From Janthinobacterium sp. FW305-129 (GTDB lineage Bacteria; Pseudomonadota; Gammaproteobacteria; Burkholderiales; Burkholderiaceae_D), in the NCBI RefSeq assembly GCF_020858115.1, contig NZ_JACYMM010000006.1, forward strand, positions 124,001 to 188,000: DNA of 64,000 nucleotides. Direction: 5' to 3'. The position numbers were made by a program, and so were the translations under genes. Numbering within the stretch: position 1 is the stretch's first letter; each line of letters opens with the position of its first letter. Of this stretch, positions 20,001 through 27,676 are shown piece by piece. Under the pieces are notes generated by a model. The model saw nothing but the letters and a program-made list of their open reading frames with translations, was not told the origin of the DNA and searched no databases.

Positions 20001-20659
20001 TGCAGCCGTTCGGCGGCGAAGGCAAATCGGGCACCGGTCCGAAGGCGGGCGGGCCCCTGTATCTGAAACGCCTGCAGCGCAATGCGCCGGCCAGCGCGCA
20101 GCACCAGCGCCAGGCGCCGCCCGCGCTCGATGCGCTGACCGTGTGGGCCAAGATGCATGGCCACGACAAGGTCGAGCAACTGGCGCAGGAATACGCGCGC
20201 ACCACCTTGCTGGGCAGCACCACCGTCTTGCCAGGCCCGACGGGCGAGCGCAACACCCTGAGCTTTGCCGCACGGGGCACGATTCTGTGCGCGGCAGCCA
20301 CCTCCGGCACCTTGATGAACCAGCTGGCAGCCGTACTGGCGACGGGCAACCAGGCTCTGGTGTTGGCGCAAGCGCCGGAGTTGATCCCGGCCGACTTGCC
20401 GGCGGCGCTGAAAGACCGCATCCAGATCGTCAGCAGCCTGGAGTCGGTCAAGCAGGATTTCCAGATCGCCATGATCGAGCCGAGTCTCGATGGCCAGCTC
20501 AAACCGCTGCTGGCGGCGCGGGAAGGGGCCCTGGTGGGCACCATCGCCACCACGCAGGACGGTGCCATCCCCCTGTGGCGCCTCGTCGCTGAGCGGGCGC
20601 TGTGCGTGAATACGACGGCGGCGGGTGGTAACGCCAGTTTAATGATGTTAAGTGTCTAA
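17006..20659 (+). CDS. putA: Bifunctional proline dehydrogenase / L-glutamate gamma-semialdehyde dehydrogenase
   Basis: Oxidises proline to glutamate in two steps with substrate channelling at the inner membrane. The 1217 residues contain an N-terminal helical arm, a FAD-dependent proline dehydrogenase barrel (about 180-490, NIDAEETDRLELSLDL and MVRLVKGAYWDAEVKRAQ) and an aldehyde dehydrogenase domain (about 590-1020) with SPWNFPLAIF, the catalytic Cys838 in GQRCSALR and the general-base Glu in AETGGQNA. A C-terminal domain of about 180 aa follows. The N-terminal ribbon-helix-helix DNA-binding domain of the trifunctional E. coli protein is absent, so autoregulation is unlikely; the divergent Lrp gene is the probable regulator. 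Confidence 0.96.
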   Translation: MHPAGPSAFTPIPFAAFQAEILPEATPQRAAITAAYRRDEVSAVQWLLQQVRPSSTETTAEGQALAHRLVSNVRQKRTRASGVDALMHEFSLSSEEGVALMCLAEALLRIPDSQTADRLIADKISKGDWKKHLGESPSLFVNAATWGLLITGKLVSTSSESGLGSAMTKLIAKGGEPLIRKGVDLAMRMLGNQFVTGQTIEEALKNSRENETRGYRYSYDMLGEAALTQADAANYYASYETAIHAIGKASNGRGIRNGPGISVKLSALHARYSRAQRARVMEELLPKVKALLLLAKQYNIGFNIDAEETDRLELSLDLMEALAFDADLAGFDGIGYVVQAYQKRCPFAIDYLIDLARRSGRKFMVRLVKGAYWDAEVKRAQVDGQEGYPVYTRKVYTDVSYLVCAQKLLAASSLIYPQFATHNAQTLSTIYTWAKRDGITDYEFQCLHGMGETLYDQVVGPDNLDKPCRIYAPVGSHETLLAYLVRRLLENGANSSFVNQIVDESVAIDSLIRDPLEQARLQGGLPHPSIPLPLDMFGSERRNSAGLDLSNEDTLRTLATGLAQQQQWQAAPLIDGAVSLNGPTHMLHNPAQHDDVVGKVMEAGPADVETALASASAYAMDWQTTEPSLRAQALQRAADLFEEHHIELMALAVREAGKSLPNAIAEIREAVDFLRYYAAQVEHAPNTLALGPVTCISPWNFPLAIFTGQLAAALAAGNVVLAKPAEQTPLIAHRAVQLLHAAGVPRGALQFLPGSGEVVGAGLCNDARVKGVIFTGSTEVAQLINRNLAARAVAEGIDLPLIAETGGQNALIVDSSALPEQVVQDVMSSAFDSAGQRCSALRVLFLQAEIADKTIHMLKGAMQELRVGNPDRLATDIGPVIDAEAQSNLLAHINKMKTMAIDHYSLDLPTVKGTFVAPTVLEIKSLAQLTQEVFGPVLHVIRYKRAELPQLVQSINDSGYGLTLGIHTRIDETIDFITQRAHVGNIYVNRNIVGAVVGVQPFGGEGKSGTGPKAGGPLYLKRLQRNAPASAQHQRQAPPALDALTVWAKMHGHDKVEQLAQEYARTTLLGSTTVLPGPTGERNTLSFAARGTILCAAATSGTLMNQLAAVLATGNQALVLAQAPELIPADLPAALKDRIQIVSSLESVKQDFQIAMIEPSLDGQLKPLLAAREGALVGTIATTQDGAIPLWRLVAERALCVNTTAAGGNASLMMLSV

Positions 20660-20684
20660 ATTTTAATCAGGTAGTTAACAAGGA

Positions 20685-20715
20685 AGGGCAGAACCAGTGG
20701 TTCTGCCCTTTTTTT
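20685..20715 (+). terminator. Terminator of putA
   Basis: An 11-bp perfect stem (20686-20696 with 20698-20708) is followed by seven T. Confidence 0.93.
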
Positions 20716-20734
20716 ATGCACGCTAGCTGAAAAA

Positions 20735-21511
20735 TCAGCCGGCCAGGCGCTGGCACAATTGCTGGATCACCGTCAACGCATACGGCGAGGCGACGGATTG
20801 CACGAAACGCATGAAGTCGACGGCGGCCTCCTCATTCGCGTTGTCGGAAATGGTGCGCATGACCGTAAACGGTACACCGAGTTCAAAACACACTTGCGCC
20901 ACGGCGGCGCCTTCCATTTCGACGGCCAGCAAGTCCGGGATATCCGCTTTCAGCTGCTTGATATGCGCGGCGCTGCTGATGAACTGGTCGCCGCTGGCGA
21001 TCAGGCCGCGGTGCACCTGCGCGTGCTGCAAGCCGAATTCCACGATATCGGCCGCCTTGAGCACGCTGGAAACATCGTCGCGCAGGAAATCTTCCGCGGC
21101 GCCAGCCAGTTGCGTGCTCAGTTCCAGATCCGTGGCGAAGCGCTGCAAGCCCGTCAGCGGCACTTCGAAGCGGGGAAACAGAGGGCGGGCGTCCATATCG
21201 TGTTGCAGCAACGATTCCGCCACGACGATATCGCCGACTTTCACGTGTTTATCCCCGCTGCCGGCCACGCCGGTGAAGACGATGTGGGTAACTCCGTACT
21301 TTTCCACAAGGATAGAAGCTGTCATGGCAGCGGCAACCTTGCCCAGACGCGACAGGACGCACACAGCGTCGATATTCCACAGGGTTCCCAGGGTGTAGTC
21401 GCGCATGCCGTGCGAACGCCTCTGGGGGCCTTGCATGGCTTCTACCAGCCCCTGCTGTTCTTCGTGCAAGGCACTGATGATGCCTAAACGCATTTTTTTG
21501 TGTGAATTCAT
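20735..21511 (-). CDS. mtnN: 5'-methylthioadenosine/S-adenosylhomocysteine nucleosidase
   Basis: Splits methylthioadenosine and S-adenosylhomocysteine to adenine plus the thioribose product. The family blocks are RLGIISALHEE at the start, FTGVAGS, LLAVEMEGAAVAQVC and RTISDNANEEA, where E and D are the expected catalytic and adenine-binding residues. The length is about 258 aa, slightly longer than typical (230-250). The start is uncertain: ATGs exist at 21535, 21511 and 21493 and none has a good ribosome binding site; I chose the middle one. The gene is transcribed away from the candidate replication origin, on the likely leading strand. The methylthioadenosine it consumes is a by-product of polyamine synthesis, which is encoded elsewhere in the window. 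Confidence 0.88.
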   Translation of the reverse strand: MNSHKKMRLGIISALHEEQQGLVEAMQGPQRRSHGMRDYTLGTLWNIDAVCVLSRLGKVAAAMTASILVEKYGVTHIVFTGVAGSGDKHVKVGDIVVAESLLQHDMDARPLFPRFEVPLTGLQRFATDLELSTQLAGAAEDFLRDDVSSVLKAADIVEFGLQHAQVHRGLIASGDQFISSAAHIKQLKADIPDLLAVEMEGAAVAQVCFELGVPFTVMRTISDNANEEAAVDFMRFVQSVASPYALTVIQQLCQRLAG

Positions 21512-21618
21512 GCTGTTTTTACAGGTTTTTTGCATTGCAAAACGGTTTACAGGGTGAAAACAGCCGTTCAGGCGACTTTTCCACCGTGTGCGTTTGTCTC
21601 TGTGTTTTAAATAAAGAT

Positions 21619-21826
21619 GTATACATAAAAATAGTAGTGATAGTAAACGGCCATTTTTTTGTGGATAAGTCGGTATACCGTCTAAAAATCATCGACTTAG
21701 CGCACAAAAAAGTAGGCGCACAAGCATTGTATCTACGGAGGACTTGTTTGGGATAAAAATTGGCTTGTGGACAAAGATCGACTTTTCCCACATCTCATCC
21801 TGTGGATATGCAGGCACTTATCCACA
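21619..21826 (+). repeat. Origin module 1
   Basis: GTATAC at 21619, AT-rich stretch, triplet tract TAGTAGTGATAGTAA at 21632-21646, 13-nt spacer, DnaA box TGTGGATAA 21660-21668, a TTGTATCT...TTTGGGATAAAA segment (about 21727-21757), then TGTGGATAT 21801-21809 and TTATCCACA 21818-21826. The two right-hand boxes face each other, starting 17 bp apart. Confidence 0.85.
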
Positions 21827-22083
21827 TCACCAAGCAAAAATCGCGTTTTTTCTTGCTGCAGTGACATGTTTGACGGGATTTGCGTGTATGGATCCCTGTC
21901 TGGCAATGCATGTTGAGCGATCACGAACGCTGTTCTTTCGCGAACATTGGCGTCCAGGTGATTCCTGGTAGACGGTTTGGCAGTGGGTCGGGCTGTCGCC
22001 GTTGGCTTTTTTTTTTTGATGCTTTTTGCATGCTTTTTGGAAATATCCTCGGACTTCCGCTTTTTTTGTCGGTTTACAATAGA

Positions 22084-22291
22084 TCTATATATAAAAATAG
22101 TAGTAATAGTAAACGCGTTTTTTTCTGTGGATAAGTCACTTTTTTTCAACAGGATCAACCGTTTACGTGCAAAATAAAGCGTGAATAATCGCTGTATCAC
22201 GCGAGGAGCAAAATTGTATAAAATGCGGACCTGCGCATAACTTCGTGTTTACTCACAAGTCATCCTGTGGATATCAAGTGACTTATCCACA
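22084..22291 (+). repeat. Origin module 2
   Basis: TATATA-rich stretch, triplet tract TAGTAGTAATAGTAA at 22098-22112, 13-nt spacer, TGTGGATAA 22126-22134, diverged central segment, TGTGGATAT 22266-22274 and TTATCCACA 22283-22291. The spacings match module 1 to within one base. Confidence 0.85.
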
Positions 22292-22560
22292 ATCGCTTCA
22301 AATACCCCCTCTTTTCGACACTGAATGGCTTGCTGGCACTGTGCCTGCTCAAGCCGGTTGACGTTTCTATTTTGCAAAACGGTTTGGCAGTGCTGTGCGC
22401 GTGATGCCGGCCGCGCCGGTTTTCGTTGCTCAGTTGTTGGCTGGATTTTTTTTTGTCAGCCAAAGCAGTTCGGCGGTTTTTTTTGAAGACAGGCTTGCGA
22501 ACCTTCCCGAAGGCGAAGGGCAGGCAAAGCGCGCGTTGTCGGGTTTACCTTAACAAGTTC

Positions 22561-22767
22561 GTATACAAGAATAGTAATAGTAGTTAACGGCGGCATCTTC
22601 TGTGGATAAGTCCCGATTTATCCTTGTAAACAATCGCTTGGCGTGCGGATAAGCGCTGAGTAAGCGTTGTATCTGCCCGGGATGGTTTTGGGATAAAAAA
22701 AAGTCATCCAAAAAAAATTTCGTTTACTCACATATCGTACCTGTGGATATCCATACGGTTATCCACA
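22561..22767 (+). repeat. Origin module 3
   Basis: GTATAC at 22561, triplet tract TAGTAATAGTAG at 22572-22583, TGTGGATAA 22601-22609, TTGTATCT...TTTGGGATAAAA as in module 1 (about 22667-22698), extra TGCGGATAA at 22644, TGTGGATAT 22742-22750 and TTATCCACA 22759-22767. Confidence 0.85.
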
Positions 22768-22980
22768 GCTCGGAGCCCCTGTTTTGCCCGGTTTTTTGGG
22801 CTTGCCTTGACGTTTTTTCCTATCGCTTGCCACGATTAATGTCGCCCTGGCCCGGCACTGGTGGTAATCTCAATACGGCTCAGCAGCCATGCATGCACGA
22901 AGAAAGACAGACTCTGGTAGCGGAACGGGGCGGGGAGACACGCCGCGCGACAGCTTGATGGCATACCGAAAGGAGCTTCA

Positions 22981-24606
22981 TTGGAATCGGCAGGCGAATA
23001 CGACTACATCATCGTGGGCGGCGGCACGGCAGGTTGCGTGCTGGCCAACCGGCTTACGAGCGACAAGGATGCCAGTGTTTTGCTCGTGGAAGCGGGCGGC
23101 AAGGACGATTATGTGTGGATCCACATCCCCGTCGGCTATCTGCATTGCATCGGCAATCCCCGCACGGACTGGCTGTATTCCACGCAGGCGGACGCGGGCC
23201 TGGGCGGACGCAGCCTGATGTATCCGCGCGGCAAAGTGCTGGGCGGCAGCTCGTCCATCAACGGCATGATCTATATGCGCGGCCAGGCCGGCGATTACGA
23301 TCACTGGGCCGACCTGACGGATGACGCTTCCTGGCGCTGGGACAAAGTCTTGCCGCTATTTAAACAAAGCGAGGATTATTACGGCGGCGCCTCGGAAAAC
23401 CATGGCGCGGGCGGCGAATGGCGCGTGGAAAAACAGCGGCTGTCGTGGGATATTTTGAATGCTTTCCGCGATGCGGCGCAGCAGGTCGGCATCCCGAAAA
23501 CCAGCGATTTCAATGGCGGAGATAATAGCGGCAGCGCGTATTTCGACGTCAACCAGCGCCGCGGCATCCGCTGGAATACCTCGAAAGCGTTTTTGAAACC
23601 GGCATCGCGGCGCCCGAATCTGACCATCATGACGGGTTGCCACGTGGAACGCTTATTACTGGAAACGACGGAAACGGGGCCGCGCTGCACGGGCATCGTG
23701 TTGACGGGCGGCGGCACGCAGTGGCAGGCGACGGCTCGGCGTGAAACTTTATTGACGGCGGGCGCCATCGGTTCACCCCAATTGCTGCAATTGTCCGGCA
23801 TCGGCCCGGCCGCCTTGCTGCGCGAACACGGTATCACGCCCGTGCTGGACTCGGCAGGCGTGGGCGGCAATTTGCAGGACCACCTGCAGCTGCGCATGGT
23901 CTTTAAAGTCCAGGGCGTCAAGACCTTGAACGTGATGGCCAGCAATATCGTGGGAAAAATGCAGATCGGCTTGCAATATGCGCTATTCCAGAGCGGGCCC
24001 ATGTCGATGGCGCCGTCTCAGCTGGGGGCGTTTGCCAAGTCCGACCCGCAGCAAGCCACGCCAAACCTGCAATATCACGTGCAGCCCTTGTCCTTGGACA
24101 AATTCGGCGAGCCCTTGCACGCGTTTCCCGCGTTTACGGCCAGCGTCTGCAATCTGCGCCCCACGTCGCGCGGCCATGTGCAGATCGCGTCGGCCGACAG
24201 TTATGCGGCGCCGAAGATCGTGCCCAATTACCTGAGTACCGAACAGGACCGCGCCGTGGCGGCCGACGCCTTGCGCCTGACGCGGGCCATCGCCGCCGCG
24301 CCGGCCCTGAAAAAATTTGCGCCGCAGGAATACAAGCCTGGCGTGCAATTCCAGAGCCAGGAAGAGCTGGCGCAGGCGGCCAGCCAGATCGGCACCACCA
24401 TCTTTCACCCCGTGGGCACCTGCCGCATGGGCCTGGCCAGCGATGCGTCGAGCGTGGTCGACAGCCAGCTGCGCGTGATCGGCGTGGCTGGTTTGCGCGT
24501 CGTCGATGCGTCGATCATGCCGTACATTACTTCTGGTAATACGAACTCGCCCACCGTGATGATCGCGGAAAAAGCGGCGCAAATGATACACGCGGCCTGG
24601 AAATAG
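22981..24606 (+). CDS. GMC-family FAD oxidoreductase (choline dehydrogenase-like)
   Basis: FAD-dependent alcohol or aldehyde oxidase/dehydrogenase of 541 aa. FAD-binding GGGTAGCVLANRL is at the N-terminus, then PRGKVLGGSSSINGMIYMRG (GMC signature 1), TAGAIGSPQLLQLSGIGP (signature 2), and the active-site region FHPVGTCRMG and SGNTNSPTVMIAEKAA near the end. The start is TTG at 22981 with AGGAG five bases upstream; no ATG is nearby in frame. The natural substrate is not deducible. It precedes a branched-chain-type ABC transporter, so it may act on a related substrate, but a promoter separates them. Confidence 0.9.
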   Translation: MESAGEYDYIIVGGGTAGCVLANRLTSDKDASVLLVEAGGKDDYVWIHIPVGYLHCIGNPRTDWLYSTQADAGLGGRSLMYPRGKVLGGSSSINGMIYMRGQAGDYDHWADLTDDASWRWDKVLPLFKQSEDYYGGASENHGAGGEWRVEKQRLSWDILNAFRDAAQQVGIPKTSDFNGGDNSGSAYFDVNQRRGIRWNTSKAFLKPASRRPNLTIMTGCHVERLLLETTETGPRCTGIVLTGGGTQWQATARRETLLTAGAIGSPQLLQLSGIGPAALLREHGITPVLDSAGVGGNLQDHLQLRMVFKVQGVKTLNVMASNIVGKMQIGLQYALFQSGPMSMAPSQLGAFAKSDPQQATPNLQYHVQPLSLDKFGEPLHAFPAFTASVCNLRPTSRGHVQIASADSYAAPKIVPNYLSTEQDRAVAADALRLTRAIAAAPALKKFAPQEYKPGVQFQSQEELAQAASQIGTTIFHPVGTCRMGLASDASSVVDSQLRVIGVAGLRVVDASIMPYITSGNTNSPTVMIAEKAAQMIHAAWK

Positions 24607-24668
24607 CCGGGCAAGCGTGCGAGTTTGCGCCATTCGGACTGGCGAAAAATCCCCGTAGTTATACTGTA

Positions 24669-24697
24669 TTGTGCGTTAAATTTAAGTTGTGTATTAT
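24669..24697 (+). promoter_or_regulatory. Probable sigma-70 promoter of the ABC transporter operon
   Basis: TTGTGC at 24669-24674 and TATTAT at 24692-24697 are separated by 17 bp, 43 bp before the livG start. Downstream, AGTACAA occurs twice (24712 and 24721), a possible operator, followed by AGGAG before the ATG. Confidence 0.5.
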
Positions 24698-24739
24698 AAA
24701 AATGACTAAGTAGTACAAAAAGTACAACTAGGAGACACG

Positions 24740-25510
24740 ATGTCAAACGTAATCTTGGAAACAAGAAATTTGACCAAGGAATTCAAGGGTTTCACCGCCG
24801 TGAGCGAAGTGAACCTGAAGGTAGAGCGGGGCCATATCCACGCCTTGATCGGTCCTAACGGCGCCGGCAAGACCACGTGTTTCAACTTGCTCACCAAATT
24901 CCTGGTCCCCACATCCGGACAGATCCTGTTCAATGGGAAAGATATCACGGCCGCCAAACCGGCCCAGATCGCGCGCATGGGCGTGATCCGTTCCTTCCAG
25001 ATTTCCGCCGTCTTCCCGCATCTCTCCGTGCTGCAGAATGTGCGCATCGGCTTGCAGCGCCAGCTCGGCACCTCGTTCCACTTCTGGCAAAGCGAACGCG
25101 CCTTGAACCAGCTCAATGACCGCGCCATGGCCTTGCTGGCCGAGGTCGACCTGACGGAGTTTGCCGACACCATCACGGTCGACATGCCCTACGGACGCAA
25201 GCGGGCGCTGGAAATTGCCACTACCCTGGCGATGGAACCGGAAATGATGCTGCTCGACGAACCGACGCAAGGCATGGGCCACGAAGACGTGCACCGCGTG
25301 ACGGAACTGATCAAGAAAGTGTCGGCTGGCCGCACGATTTTGATGGTGGAACACAATATGAGCGTGGTTTCCGGCATCTGCGACAAGATTTCCGTCCTGC
25401 AGCGCGGCGCCATGCTGGCCGAGGGCAGTTACGCGGAAGTGTCGCGCAATCCGCAAGTGATGGAAGCGTACATGGGCACCACCCACGCCGAACTGGAAGG
25501 GGCGCATTGA
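24740..25510 (+). CDS. livG: Branched-chain amino acid-type ABC transporter ATPase (LivG family)
   Basis: Cytoplasmic ATPase of 256 aa that powers import through the permeases encoded at 27.7-29.6 kb. Walker A is GPNGAGKTTCFN (about residues 38-49), Walker B MMLLDEPTQGM, and the His switch follows in MVEHNMSVV. The usual ABC signature position reads YGRKRALEIA. The start has AGGAG 6 bp upstream. It overlaps the next gene by one base (TGATG), so translation is coupled. The substrate (amino acid, amide or urea) cannot be told from this subunit. Confidence 0.93.
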   Translation: MSNVILETRNLTKEFKGFTAVSEVNLKVERGHIHALIGPNGAGKTTCFNLLTKFLVPTSGQILFNGKDITAAKPAQIARMGVIRSFQISAVFPHLSVLQNVRIGLQRQLGTSFHFWQSERALNQLNDRAMALLAEVDLTEFADTITVDMPYGRKRALEIATTLAMEPEMMLLDEPTQGMGHEDVHRVTELIKKVSAGRTILMVEHNMSVVSGICDKISVLQRGAMLAEGSYAEVSRNPQVMEAYMGTTHAELEGAH

Positions 25511-26238
25511 TGGCGACACAAGTGAATGGCGGCGCACCCGCGCTGGAAATTACGCAACTGCACACCTGGTATGGCGAATCGCACATCCTGCACGACGTGA
25601 ACCTGAAAGTGGAGCAGGGCGAGGTGGTGACTTTGCTGGGCCGTAACGGCGCCGGCCGCACGACCACCTTGCGCGCCATCATGGGGCTGACGGGCGCGCG
25701 CACGGGTTCCATCAAAGTCAACGGCGCCGAAGCGATAGGTTTGGCCACGCACAAAATCGCCCACCTGGGCATCGGGTATTGTCCTGAAGAGCGCGGTATT
25801 TTCTCGTCGCTGTCGACCGAGGAAAATCTGCTGCTGCCGCCGACCCTGGCCAGCGGCGAGAAGGGCATGTCGGTGGAGGAAATCTACGCCATGTTCCCGA
25901 ACTTGCAGGAACGCCGCCACAGCCAGGGCACGCGATTGTCGGGCGGGGAGCAGCAGATGCTGGCCGTGGCGCGCATCCTGCGCACGGGCGCGCGACTGCT
26001 GCTGCTCGATGAAATTTCCGAAGGCCTGGCGCCCGTCATCGTGCAGGGCCTGGCGCGCATGATCACCACCTTGAAAGCGAAGGGATACACCATCGTCATG
26101 GTGGAGCAGAATTTCCGGTTTGCCGCGCCGCTGGCGGACCGGTTTTATGTGATGGAGCACGGTCAGATCGTCGAGACCTTCGCTGCATCCGAACTGGAAG
26201 CCAAGATGCCGGTATTGACCGAGCTGCTTGGCGTGTAA
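25510..26238 (+). CDS. livF: Branched-chain amino acid-type ABC transporter ATPase (LivF family)
   Basis: Second ATPase of the importer, 242 aa. The signature LSGGEQQMLAVARIL, Walker B LLLLDEISEGLAP and switch His region (VEQNFRFA) are present. Walker A reads GRNGAGRTTT with Arg at residue 50 where Lys is almost universal in ABC ATPases; the codon is CGC at 25657-25659. Some relatives may share this change, but it deserves attention. ATG 25510 overlaps the livG stop. Confidence 0.92.
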   Translation: MATQVNGGAPALEITQLHTWYGESHILHDVNLKVEQGEVVTLLGRNGAGRTTTLRAIMGLTGARTGSIKVNGAEAIGLATHKIAHLGIGYCPEERGIFSSLSTEENLLLPPTLASGEKGMSVEEIYAMFPNLQERRHSQGTRLSGGEQQMLAVARILRTGARLLLLDEISEGLAPVIVQGLARMITTLKAKGYTIVMVEQNFRFAAPLADRFYVMEHGQIVETFAASELEAKMPVLTELLGV

Positions 26239-26308
26239 TGCCCATGTAGTTCCGTATCGTCGTCGAGCAATCGTTTAAATAGCAAACAATAATCCCAACG
26301 GAGACACT

Positions 26309-27517
26309 ATGAAACGTAACGCTATCGCCATTGCCACCGCCACTCTTTGCGCACTGGGCTTTTCCGCTGCCGCGCATGCCCAGGTATCGGGCGACACCAT
26401 CAAGATCGGTTTTATTTCCGACATGTCGGGCGTGTATTCCGACGTCGACGGCCTCGGTGGCGCGGAAGCCATCAAGATGGCGATCGCCGATGCCGGCGTG
26501 GTACTGGCCGGCAAGAAGGTGGAATTCATTTCCGCCGACCATCAAAACAAGGCCGACATCGCCGCCTCGAAGGCGCGCGAATGGTTCGACCAGCAGGGCG
26601 TCGACATGCTGATCGGCGGCACCAATTCCGGCGCCAGCCTGGCCATGGCCAAGGTCGCGGCGGAAAAGAAGAAAATTTTTATTGCCATCGGCGCCGGCTC
26701 CTCGCGCCTGACGAATGAAGAGTGCACGCCGTACACCGTGCATTACGCCTACGACACGGTGGCACTGGCGCGCGGCACGGGCGGCACCATCGTCAAGCAG
26801 GGCGGCAAGAACTGGTATTTCATGACGGCCGACTATGCATTTGGCCACTCGCTGGAAAAGGACACGGCCGAAGTCGTCAAGGCGGCCGGCGGCAAGGTGC
26901 TGGGCAGCGTCAAGCATCCGCTGGGCGCCTCGGATTTCTCGTCCTTCCTGCTGCAGGCGCAAGCGGCCAAGCCGCAAATCCTGGGCCTGGCCAATGCCGG
27001 TGGCGACGCCATCAACAGCATCAAGGCGGCCAACGAGTTCGGCCTGACGAAGTCGATGAAACTGGCCGGCTTGTTGATCTTCATCAACGACATCCATTCG
27101 CTGGGCTTGAACCTGACGCAGGGCATGTACCTGACCGATGGCTGGTACTGGGACTTGAATGCGGACACGCGCGCCTGGTCGAAACGCTATTTCGCCAAGA
27201 TGAAGAAGGAACCGTCGATGCTGCAGGCAGCCGATTACTCGGCCGCAGCGAACTACCTGAAAGCCGTCAAGGCGATCGGCACGGATGACACCGAGAAAGT
27301 CATGGCGTACCTGAAGAAGACCAAGATCAACGACATGTTCACCCAGAATGGCGAAGTGCGTCCCGATGGCCGCATGGTGCACGACATGTATCTGATGGAA
27401 GTCAAAAAACCGTCCGAATCGAAATATCCATGGGATTACTACAAGGTGGTCGCCACCGTGCCCGGTGCGCAAGCGTATGTGACCAAGGCTGAATCGAAGT
27501 GTTCGTTGTGGAAGTAA
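26309..27517 (+). CDS. ABC transporter substrate-binding protein, branched-chain amino acid type
   Basis: Periplasmic type I binding protein of 402 aa. The signal peptide spans residues 1-24 (cleavage AHA-Q). The mature protein opens with DTIKIGFISDMSGVYSDVDG and continues with GGAEAIKMAIAD and the ISADHQNKADIAASKAREW block of the Leu/Ile/Val-binding family (Peripla_BP_6). It sits between the ATPase and permease genes in the order livG-livF-SBP-livH-livM. GGAG lies 8 bp before the start. The ligand is unknown; hydrophobic amino acids, amides or aromatic acids are all possible. Confidence 0.92.
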   Translation: MKRNAIAIATATLCALGFSAAAHAQVSGDTIKIGFISDMSGVYSDVDGLGGAEAIKMAIADAGVVLAGKKVEFISADHQNKADIAASKAREWFDQQGVDMLIGGTNSGASLAMAKVAAEKKKIFIAIGAGSSRLTNEECTPYTVHYAYDTVALARGTGGTIVKQGGKNWYFMTADYAFGHSLEKDTAEVVKAAGGKVLGSVKHPLGASDFSSFLLQAQAAKPQILGLANAGGDAINSIKAANEFGLTKSMKLAGLLIFINDIHSLGLNLTQGMYLTDGWYWDLNADTRAWSKRYFAKMKKEPSMLQAADYSAAANYLKAVKAIGTDDTEKVMAYLKKTKINDMFTQNGEVRPDGRMVHDMYLMEVKKPSESKYPWDYYKVVATVPGAQAYVTKAESKCSLWK

Positions 27518-27539
27518 TGCTGTAGCCACACCCGCGAAA

Positions 27540-27559
27540 CGCCCGCTTGTGCGCGGGCG
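27540..27559 (+). terminator. Hairpin between binding-protein and permease genes
   Basis: A 7-bp GC stem (27540-27546 with 27553-27559) without a T run lies 22 bp after the binding-protein stop. It probably stabilises the abundant binding-protein mRNA and limits read-through to the permeases. The rest of the 158-bp gap holds nothing clear. Confidence 0.5.
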
Positions 27560-27676
27560 GTTCGTCCTGCACGCTTCGCCCGCAGGGTTCACCTTGCGCC
27601 GCCGCACTTGTTTGCGGTGGCGCGTTTCCCTTGATACCACACCGCTATCCGGCGGTGCTTTTTATACTGTGATGCC

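Larger units (their letters stand above)
21536..22980. other. oriC: Candidate chromosomal replication origin (oriC)
   Basis: Non-coding, AT-rich in patches, between divergent genes. It contains three iterated modules (listed separately) that together hold six perfect DnaA boxes (TGTGGATAA at 21660, 22126, 22601; TTATCCACA at 21818, 22283, 22759) and three TGTGGATAT boxes (21801, 22266, 22742), plus near matches at 21766 and 22644. Between modules lie a second repeated element (ACGGTTTGGCAGTG at 21972-21985 and 22379-22392, related to 21540) and T runs. The direction of base skew changes across it, and parS sites and parAB lie within 17 kb. Established: DnaA boxes next to TAG-type triplet tracts form the unwinding core of many bacterial origins. 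Inferred: this is the working origin. Open frames here are short and lack any recognisable protein. Confidence 0.82.

Noticed and set aside
17498..20371. 957-codon antisense frame under putA
   Set aside because: Composition rich in Arg, His, Gln and Val typical of shadow frames; putA is unambiguous on the other strand.
21733..22200. 155-codon minus-strand frame in the origin region
   Set aside because: Crosses two DnaA-box modules and T runs; Lys-rich low-complexity translation with no conserved start signal.
23641..23654. CACGTGGAAC in the GMC oxidoreductase gene and TTCCACGTGGG at about 36297 in mnmG as further parS sites
   Set aside because: Only one half-site fits in each; three or more mismatches to the 16-mer.
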